Below are positions 1-4,898 of a DNA stretch of 12,230 nt, one piece after another. The DNA is from an uncultured Synergistales bacterium (lineage in GTDB: Bacteria; Synergistota; Synergistia; Synergistales; Aminobacteriaceae). Position numbers and translations under genes: made by a program. Below the pieces are notes generated by a model. That model was given only the letters and a program-made list of their open reading frames with translations, was not told where the DNA came from and ran no database searches. The stretch's first letter is position 1. Each line of letters opens with the position of its first letter. The stretch spans positions 1-12,230 of the forward strand of contig CAJOED010000032.1 of the NCBI GenBank assembly GCA_905233335.1. Direction: 5' to 3'.

Positions 1-119
1 ATTATGTTTTACGCAGATACTGTGAAAGATTTTTGAGATTTTCAAGAGTTCAAGCTGACACTCACGGATTGTTATTTCACGCAATGAAAATCACTTCCTG
101 AAATTATGTGATAAAAAAA

Positions 120-195
120 TGGTGGAGCTGAGGAGATTCGAACTCCCGGCCTCGACAATGCGAATGTCGCGCGCTCCCAACTGCGCTACAGCCCC
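120..195 (-). tRNA. tRNA-Ala (anticodon CGC)
   Basis: Read on the minus strand this is a complete 76-nt cloverleaf with an encoded CCA end. The acceptor stem pairs GGGGCTG with CAGCTCC (one G-T pair), and the D-stem is GCGC/GCGC. The anticodon stem CGACA/TGTCG closes the loop TTCGCAT, which gives anticodon CGC. The T-arm contains the usual TTCGAAT. CGC reads the alanine codon GCG. The gene stands alone and diverges from the gtrA-family gene. A run of Ts follows the CCA end on the minus strand, but I see no convincing terminator hairpin in positions 1-119. Confidence 0.97.
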
Positions 196-212
196 GTAAA
201 TTAACGCGTGAT

Positions 213-241
213 ATTTTATGCCTGATATTCTTTCTTGTCAA
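213..241 (-). promoter_or_regulatory. Promoter of the tRNA-Ala gene
   Basis: On the minus strand a perfect -35 TTGACA (236-241) and a -10 TAAAAT (213-218) are separated by 17 nt. The predicted transcription start lies about 10 nt upstream of the mature tRNA 5' end at 195. The region is shared with the upstream region of the divergent gtrA-family gene, for which I see no equally good promoter. Confidence 0.8.
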
Positions 242-288
242 ACATGCTAGAATAATTCACACATTTCACAAGGAGATTTTTTTCACAC

Positions 289-678
289 ATGAAGCAGTTG
301 TTTTTGTACGGCATCGTCGGTGGTCTTACGACTGTGCTTAATATTTTCGTCTACTGGCTCATCACGAGAATTTTCGGTGTCGGTGTCGTTCCTGCAACGA
401 TAACAGCATGGTTCATTGCCGTATTGTTTGCGTACTGGGCTAATCGCAAGTATGTGTTTCACAGCAAGGTGAAATCATTTTTCGGGGTGATATTCGAGGC
501 GTGCTATTTCTTTGCGTGCAGGATCGCTACGGGGTTTATCGATGTCGTCATCATGTATTTGTTCGTTGATTTGTTCGGTTTCGACGACGTAATAATCAAA
601 ACGGCCTCAAACATCATAGTAATAATCCTGAATTATGTAGCGAGCAAAGTATTTATTTTCAGGGGTGATGAGAAATGA
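289..678 (+). CDS. GtrA-family integral membrane protein
   Basis: A 129-residue protein with four hydrophobic stretches, roughly residues 5-27, 33-50, 66-90 and 97-120. It has the GtrA-family pattern: an N-terminal FLYGIVGG followed by TTVLNIFVYW, the segment FAYWANRKYVF after the second helix, and a C-terminal NYVASKVFIFR. GtrA-like proteins are small membrane proteins linked to moving lipid-linked sugars across the membrane for cell-surface glycosylation. No glycosyltransferase gene lies beside it, so the substrate is unknown. Start 289 is supported by AAGGAG at 270-275. The stop overlaps the start of a short ORF (ATGA at 675-678). The last 25 bp match the tail of the downstream 82-bp repeats. 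Confidence 0.88.
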   Translation: MKQLFLYGIVGGLTTVLNIFVYWLITRIFGVGVVPATITAWFIAVLFAYWANRKYVFHSKVKSFFGVIFEACYFFACRIATGFIDVVIMYLFVDLFGFDDVIIKTASNIIVIILNYVASKVFIFRGDEK

Positions 679-752
679 TGAAGATGGCACGGGGAGAAAG
701 TCCTGCAGAACTCATCGGGAACACACGAACAGCAAATATTTTCAGGGGGTGA
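675..752 (+). CDS. Short ORF in repeat unit 1 (25 aa, ade N-terminus-like)
   Basis: It starts by ATGA overlap with the stop of the gtrA-family gene, with AGGGGTGA (661-668) as a possible Shine-Dalgarno, and reads through the unit to TGA at 750-752. The peptide contains GESPAELIGNTRTANIF, which resembles the first residues of the adenine deaminase downstream but ends where that enzyme's fold would begin. It cannot be a working deaminase. Whether it is translated, or serves only to couple translation along the transcript, cannot be told from sequence. Confidence 0.3.
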   Translation: MMKMARGESPAELIGNTRTANIFRG

Positions 753-916
753 AGCAGTGATGAAGTTGGCACAAGGAGAAAGTCCTGCAGAACTCATCGG
801 GAACACACGAACAGCAAACGTTTTCAGGAGTGCAGGCAGTGATGAAGTCAGCACGAGGAGAAAGTCCTGCAGAACTCATCGGGAACACACGAACAGCAAA
901 TATTTTCAGGGGTGAT
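687..916 (+). repeat. 82-bp tandem repeat array (3 units) built from gtrA-tail and ade-head sequence
   Basis: Three units start at 687, 769 and 851, a period of 82 bp. A 44-bp core (693-736, 775-818, 857-900) is identical in all three, while the bases on either side differ. Each head resembles the 5' end of ade (943-1005): GESPAELIGNTRTANIF against GEIPADVVIKNARIANIF. Each tail resembles the end of the upstream gtrA-family gene: the 16-mer TATTTTCAGGGGTGAT occurs at 654-669 and at 901-916, with variants at 737 and 819. The order is therefore real gtrA tail, three head-plus-tail units, real ade head. The simplest origin is repeated tandem duplication of the gtrA/ade junction. A dispersed repeat family is the alternative. 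Confidence 0.93.
760..915 (+). CDS. Short ORF in repeat unit 2 reading into unit 3 (51 aa)
   Basis: The ORF starts at ATG 760 (a GTG lies just before it at 757), with a weak upstream GGGGGTGA near 745-752. Its first 22 codons repeat the ade-like peptide. The tail of unit 2 lacks the stop found in the other units, so the frame continues through unit 3 in a different frame and ends at TGA 913-915. The second half is therefore a frameshifted reading of the repeat and unlikely to be a designed protein. Most likely a by-product of array decay. Confidence 0.2.
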   Translation: MKLAQGESPAELIGNTRTANVFRSAGSDEVSTRRKSCRTHREHTNSKYFQG

Positions 917-925
917 AAGTCATGA
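842..925 (+). CDS. Short ORF in repeat unit 3 (27 aa), overlapping the ade start
   Basis: The ORF starts at ATG 842 with AGGAG at 826-830, and encodes an ade-like peptide ending IFRGDKS. It stops at TGA 923-925, overlapping the ade ATG (922-924) as ATGA. This is the classic layout for translational coupling: ribosomes finishing the short ORF could restart on ade. The terminal residues resemble the RGDEK end of the gtrA-family protein. Its role as a leader peptide is inference. Confidence 0.3.
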   Translation: MKSARGESPAELIGNTRTANIFRGDKS

Positions 926-2615
926 TAAAGCTAGCGGCGGTTGCACGGGGAGAAATTCCTGCTGATGTCGTCATCAAGAATGCACGTATCGCAAACATCT
1001 TCACGAGTGATTACGAACAAGCAGACGTTGCCATTTACGGGGGAAAAATTGCGGGCATAGGGAAAAATTATTCCGGGCGCGTGGAGTTCGATGCAGGCGG
1101 TCGGGCGTTAATTCCGGGAATGATTGACGGACACCGGCGAATTTTGCGTCAGTTGCGGCGCGGCTGGGAACGTCCACCGTAATGGCTGACCCGCACGAAA
1201 TCGCTAATGCTCTCGGCATGTCCGGCCTCGAATACATGTTCAGGGCTTCACGCGGGCTTCCTGTTGATGTGTTTCTTGGTGCTCCGTCGTGCGTCCCTGC
1301 GAGTGAGTACGAGACACCGTATGAAGAACTCGACATGAACGCAATACACTCAATGTTTGCGCGCGGCATGACACAGCATTTAGGGGAGATGATGAACTTT
1401 CCGGCAGTCATAGCAGGTGATGAGGGAGCATGGGCGAAAATTCTTGCGGCGGGGGACGTTCCGTTGACAGGACATGCATCTGGTGGTTCGGGGCGTGAAC
1501 TCAATGCGTATATATCTTCCGGCATAAATTCAGACCACGAATGCACGACACTCACAGAAGCACGAGAAAAACTATCGAGCGGGATGTGGCTCATGATACG
1601 AGAGGGCGCGTCGTTCCTCGACCTTAAAACACTATTACCCATCATACGCGAAAATCCCCTGAATGCTTCCCGCTGTATGGTAGTAAGCGACGACATCACC
1701 GCAAAATATCTTCTCGAAACCGGGCACATGGACGCGAAAATGCGCATTATGCTTCATGAGGGCATAGATCCTTTTGTTGCTTTGAGGCTGGTAACGTTGA
1801 GTCCGGCAGAATATTTCGGGCTTCACGACAGGGGCATAATCGCTCCGGGAAAAATCGCTGACTTCTCTCTGCTTGAACGTGATGTTATCGATGAGGCTTT
1901 CAGGGTGTGTTATGTGTGGAAAAATGGCCGTCAGGTTGCGCGGGCTGATGACGTTTTCACGGAAGACGACACAGAACACCTTGCACCCCGAATCAAAACG
2001 CGCGTAAAGAACATTCCGGCAGAAGAACAGATACGCATAAAGTCAGAAGGCGGAAAGATTAACGTAATCGGCGTAACAGAAGGCACAGTCATAACGAAAA
2101 CGCTTCAAGTTGTCCCGAAAGTTGAAGGCGGCTGTGTTGTCCCTGACCCTGCGAACGACATCGCAAAAATCGTCGTCCTCGAACGGCACAAGGACACCGG
2201 GCGTTTCGGCGTAGGTTTCGTGAAAGGTTTAGGGATTGCGCGGGGTGCAGTCGGCTCAAGTGTTGCGCATGACGCTCATAATTTCGTCGTTGCCGGAGCT
2301 GATGACGCGAGCATTATCCGGGCATTGCGTGAACTTGCTGACATGGGCGGCGGACTTGTCGTCAATGAGGGCGATTGTGTGAAGGCAGAATTTGCTCTCC
2401 CCATCGGTGGCCTCATGAGCTACTTATCACCCGAACAGGTCTGCTCTGAACTCTCGAACATGGAGAACGCGGCGAAAAATATCGGCGTGAAGATCCCTCA
2501 TCCCTTTATGGTGTTGAGTTTCCTGCAGCTGTCGGTCATTCCTGAACTAAGAATTACTGACAGGGGATATGTAGATATTACGAAAGGCGGCATTCAAGAA
2601 CTTTTTGTGAAATAA
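922..2615 (+). pseudogene. ade: Adenine deaminase, frameshifted by a ~28-bp internal deletion
   Basis: Intact Ade converts adenine to hypoxanthine and ammonia with a binuclear metal centre. The first frame (922-1182) gives the N-terminal beta domain to LIPGMIDGH. The second frame resumes at about 1136 with PANFASVAARLGTSTV and continues from ATG 1182 as MADPHEIANALG to TAA 2613-2615. Between them the family's conserved VHIESSMLT-type segment is absent, which removes the HxHIE metal ligands as well as the frame. Later signature segments are intact: DPHE, GEMMN, LTGHA, SDHE and VSDD, plus the Ade C-terminal domain with SSVAHDAHNFVV. A repaired protein would be about 573 residues, normal for the family. 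AGGGGTGA at 908-915, inside repeat unit 3, is the ribosome binding site. Neither fragment is likely to be active. Confidence 0.92.
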
Positions 2616-2652
2616 TAAACTCTCATTTTACATTACTACAGGAGTTGATTTT

Positions 2653-3926
2653 ATGTTCAGAATAAAGGAAAACGGAAGCACATTCATTACGGAAGTACTT
2701 GCGGGGATTACGACGTTCGTAACAATGTCATATATTATTAGACTGGTATGGATTTCGGCGCGCTCGTCGTCGTAACATGCCTTGCGTCTGCGCTCGGAAC
2801 ATTCCTCATGGCCATATTCGCGAATTACCCGATAGCACTTGCTCCCGGAATGGGACTGAATGCGTTTTTTGCGTTCGGTGTCGTGCTGACCATGAAGGTG
2901 AACGGTGCGCCCGTAACGTGGCAGATGGCACTTGCGGCAGTGTTCATTGAGGGAGCAATATTCGCTGTCCTGACCCTTACGAGCATACGCGAGGCCATAA
3001 TGAACGCCATACCCAAGAGCCTCAAAATAGGCATAAGCGCGGGCATAGGGTTATTCATAGCGTTTATAGGTCTGCAGTCCGCCGGAATAATCATCAACAA
3101 CGATGCGACACTGCTCGGACTCGGCGCAGTCAGAAACAACATGCCCATGATGCTCTCCATGCTTGGCCTGCTCATCATGTCGGTGCTCACTGCTCTGAAC
3201 GTGAAGGGTGCTCTGCTTCTCGGCATAATCATTATTACGGGAATAGCGGCGTTTTTGGGACTGGTTGAAGTTCCTGCACAATTCGTATCACAGCCCCCGT
3301 CAATTACTCCGCTGTTATGGCAGGTTGATTTTTCCCTCATCAAGTCGCCGGAATTTTGGGTTGTAGTGTTCACGTTCTTTTTCGTTGACTTTTTCGACAC
3401 GCTCGGAACTCTTGTCGGTGTGTGCAACAGGTCAGGACTTCTTGACGAGAACGGCAATTTACCCCGCGCAAAAGGTGCACTGATGGCCGACGCAATAGCT
3501 ACGATGGCTGGTGCGGCAATGGGAACAAGTACAGTAACCAGCTACGTAGAGAGTTCTTCAGGAGTTGCGCAGGGCGGTCGCACGGGACTTACGTCGATAG
3601 TTACGGCATTATTATTCGTGTGCGCAATATTCTTCACGCCGCTTGTCGGAATGGTACCGGCATATGCTACTGCTCCGGCGTTGATCGTCGTGGGAATATA
3701 TATGATGATTTCGTTGAGGGATCTGAATTACGACGACCTCACCGAAACTATACCGGCGTTGGTGGGATGCTTCATGATGCCGTTTGCGTACAGCATAGCA
3801 ACAGGTATAGAGTTCGCGATAGTTCTCTATGTAGTCATAAAGATTTTCACTGGCAAATTCCGGGATATATCATTCTTGATGATATTGCTGTCTGCTTTGT
3901 TCGTCGCGAAGGAATTTTTAGCGTGA
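2653..3926 (+). pseudogene. AzgA/PbuG-type NCS2 purine permease, frameshifted by a ~25-bp deletion
   Basis: The family imports hypoxanthine, guanine or adenine by proton symport across the inner membrane. Translation should start at ATG 2653, preceded by AGGAG (2640-2644), and gives MFRIKENGSTFITEVLAG and the start of helix 1 (TTFVTMSYII). After codon 29 the frame breaks and this reading stops at 2773-2775. The correct frame resumes as TGMDFGALVVVTCLAS from about 2742. The missing piece matches the family's conserved FVNPxIL-type segment plus one base (about 25 bp). The rest is intact to TGA 3924-3926, including FFVDFFDTLGTLVGV and the SYVESSSGVAQGGRTGLT signature. An ORF from ATG 2748 would make a 392-residue protein lacking the N-terminus and helix 1. 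It lies 37 bp after ade, consistent with an operon for purine salvage. Confidence 0.88.
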
Positions 3927-4000
3927 TATAATCTCTCATGACTAACGGCTTGAAGGTAAACTTTTAGAACAAATTGTCCTTTACTGGATAGTCGTCTTGA

Positions 4001-4032
4001 TGTCCCTGATTATTCGGGGACATTATTTTTTT
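4001..4032 (+). terminator. Rho-independent terminator after the permease gene
   Basis: TGTCCCTGA (4001-4009) pairs with TCGGGGACA (4014-4022) over 9 bp (one T-G pair) around a TTAT loop. A T-rich run follows at 4023-4032. It lies 75 bp beyond the permease stop and probably ends the gtrA-family/ade/permease transcript. Confidence 0.85.
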
Positions 4033-4047
4033 GTGAGAGAAATAATT

Positions 4048-4095
4048 ATGATATTGCTTTCTGTTTGTTCGTTGCAGGTGAAATTTTCAGCGTGA
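4048..4095 (+). repeat. Degenerate second copy of the permease gene 3' end
   Basis: Positions 4048-4095 resemble the last 48 bp of the permease gene (3879-3926). Both begin ATGATATTGCT and share TTTGTTCGT and end in AGCGTGA, with scattered substitutions and two compensating single-base indels. In the copy the reading gives MILLSVCSLQVKFSA then stop, against MILLSALFVAKEFLA in the gene. The copy sits beyond the terminator. It is probably the remnant of a once-tandem permease duplicate, or of a small local duplication. Confidence 0.7.
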
Positions 4096-4171
4096 ATATG
4101 AGCTTGATTGTTCGTGTAATTTATTTTTTTGCGCGCTATTAATATTTTTATGATTGATTTATATTTTATGC

Positions 4172-4199
4172 TTGACACATTTCAAAAATGCTATATAAT
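4172..4199 (+). promoter_or_regulatory. Consensus sigma-70-type promoter of the DUF1659/DUF2922 operon
   Basis: TTGACA (4172-4177) and TATAAT (4194-4199) are both perfect consensus hexamers, separated by 16 bp in AT-rich DNA. The predicted start near 4206 leaves a leader of about 70 nt before the DUF1659 start. Among the promoters visible here this is the closest to consensus, so high expression is likely. Confidence 0.85.
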
Positions 4200-4217
4200 A
4201 TCCCGCGTAATAGCGAT

Positions 4218-4267
4218 GAGGGAGGTGAACGGGAAGCAATGAAAGAGCATAACAAGAAAGGAGGTGA
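4218..4267 (+). promoter_or_regulatory. Two in-frame Shine-Dalgarno sites before the DUF1659 gene
   Basis: GAGGGAGGTGA (4218-4228) precedes ATG 4239 by 10 nt, and AAAGGAGGTGA (4257-4267) precedes ATG 4275 by 7 nt. Both starts are in the same frame, 36 bp apart. The second site is stronger and is repeated exactly, with its flanking As, before the DUF2922 gene (4525-4535), so 4275 is the preferred start. Confidence 0.65.
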
Positions 4268-4274
4268 AAACATA

Positions 4275-4505
4275 ATGGCAGTAGAAACAACAATAAAGTC
4301 CGTCCGTTGCAACATGAAGCTCAATAACGGCCTGGACCCGGAAGGCAACGTACAGACAGTCAGTGTATCACTCGGAACGCTCAACAAAAATACTTGGGAC
4401 GCACAGAAAGCACTGAACATCACAGCCCTTGCGGCACCGTGCCTAGCCAAAACGTTATACAGCACGGAAAAGACAGAAACAGACTATATTTCTGAACGTG
4501 AATAG
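4275..4505 (+). CDS. DUF1659-like small protein (76 aa)
   Basis: A 76-residue protein with no signal peptide or membrane segment. The pattern of a leading MAVETTIKS, then CNMKLNNGLDPEGN, a TVSVSLGTLN strand and a C-terminal AQKALNITALAAPC helix fits the DUF1659 family, whose function is unknown. These genes are often paired with DUF2922 genes, as here (36 bp downstream). Start 4275 is chosen for its strong AAAGGAGGTGA and its family-like length. An in-frame start at 4239 with its own Shine-Dalgarno would add 12 residues (MKEHNKKGGENI). The operon is very well equipped for expression, which suggests an abundant product, but no role can be assigned. Confidence 0.8.
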   Translation: MAVETTIKSVRCNMKLNNGLDPEGNVQTVSVSLGTLNKNTWDAQKALNITALAAPCLAKTLYSTEKTETDYISERE

Positions 4506-4541
4506 TGGTGAGCGAGAGAACTAGAAAGGAGGTGAAAAGGA

Positions 4542-4763
4542 ATGACGACGACAACGAAATTAGTATTGAGTTTTGTTGACAGCAACGGGGACAGTGTGAG
4601 TTTCAGCTACAATTACGCCGATCCTGAAGTAACAGCCGCGAACGTGAGCGCATTAATGAGCGGAATAATCACGAACGGGAGCATTTTCCAGAAAGTCCCT
4701 GCAACGGCGAAAGGCGCGAAACTGGTAACGACCGAGACAACAGAAATAGCACTTAGCGCGTAA
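4542..4763 (+). CDS. DUF2922-like small protein (73 aa)
   Basis: A 73-residue soluble protein with the DUF2922 layout: an N-terminal strand (TTKLVLSFVDSNGDSVSFSY), a central motif ADPEVTAANVSALMSGII forming a helix after the acidic-proline turn, and a C-terminal AKLVTTETTEI strand. The family's function is not known to me. It is the second gene of the operon with the DUF1659 gene, and its ribosome binding site AAAGGAGGTGA (4525-4535) is the same as that of its neighbour. The two may act together, but this is inferred only from their recurrent pairing. Confidence 0.85.
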   Translation: MTTTTKLVLSFVDSNGDSVSFSYNYADPEVTAANVSALMSGIITNGSIFQKVPATAKGAKLVTTETTEIALSA

Positions 4764-4785
4764 ATAGTTTTCAGAGAGTAAAATT

Positions 4786-4821
4786 AATCCCTTTGGTGTA
4801 AAAGCCAGGGGGATTTTTTTT
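4786..4821 (+). terminator. Rho-independent terminator of the DUF1659/DUF2922 operon
   Basis: AATCCCTTTGG (4786-4796) pairs with CCAGGGGGATT (4805-4815) over 11 bp, including two T-G pairs, around an 8-nt loop. The Ts run from 4814 to 4821. It starts 22 bp after the DUF2922 stop. Confidence 0.93.
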
Positions 4822-4823
4822 GT

Positions 4824-4832
4824 GTGATATAA
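4824..4832 (+). promoter_or_regulatory. Possible extended -10 promoter of the glutamine synthetase gene
   Basis: TGATATAAT matches an extended -10 (TGnTATAAT) just after the preceding terminator, with no clear -35. The start would be near 4839, giving a leader of about 60 nt. The same 9-mer occurs at the permease stop (3924-3932), so chance cannot be excluded. Confidence 0.4.
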
Positions 4833-4898
4833 TTACGTGCATTCTAAGCAGGAAAAATCACTATTTTTTTGCTTGCATGTAAAAGGAGAGTTGCATAA

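Larger units (their letters stand above)
3927..4171. other. Intergenic stretch between the permease and the DUF1659 gene
   Basis: The gap up to the DUF1659 start is 348 bp and holds no convincing gene. It contains an extended -10-like TGATATAAT overlapping the permease stop (3924-3932), the terminator at 4001-4032, a degenerate copy of the permease 3' end at 4048-4095, then AT-rich sequence leading to the promoter at 4172-4199. The only ORF after the -10 box is nine codons long (3939-3968). Confidence 0.6.

Noticed and set aside
120..195. tRNA gene as an integration site for a mobile element
   Set aside because: No integrase, no direct repeat of the tRNA 3' end and no phage or plasmid gene are visible in the window.
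633..854. 73-codon minus-strand frame across the repeats
   Set aside because: It is a by-product of the tandem repeats, has no start signal, and is antisense to the ade-like reading.
687..916. CRISPR array
   Set aside because: The 82-bp repeats are directly adjacent with no unique spacers, and no cas gene is present. They are explained by duplicated gtrA/ade junction sequence.
922..1185. Programmed ribosomal frameshift joining the two ade frames
   Set aside because: There is no slippery site, and the conserved residues between the frames are absent from the DNA, so no frameshift could restore them.
1001..1747. 248-codon open frame on the minus strand
   Set aside because: It lies antisense to ade, whose plus-strand translation is strongly family-like. 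The minus-strand protein resembles nothing known and has no ribosome binding site.
2825..3457. 210-codon open frame on the minus strand
   Set aside because: Shadow of the hydrophobic permease gene. Its composition (many Met, Pro, Ser) is typical of antisense readings of membrane protein genes.
4188..4274. DUF1659 protein starting at ATG 4188 (105 aa)
   Set aside because: That ATG overlaps the promoter -10 region and lies upstream of the predicted transcription start, so it cannot be the start from this promoter.
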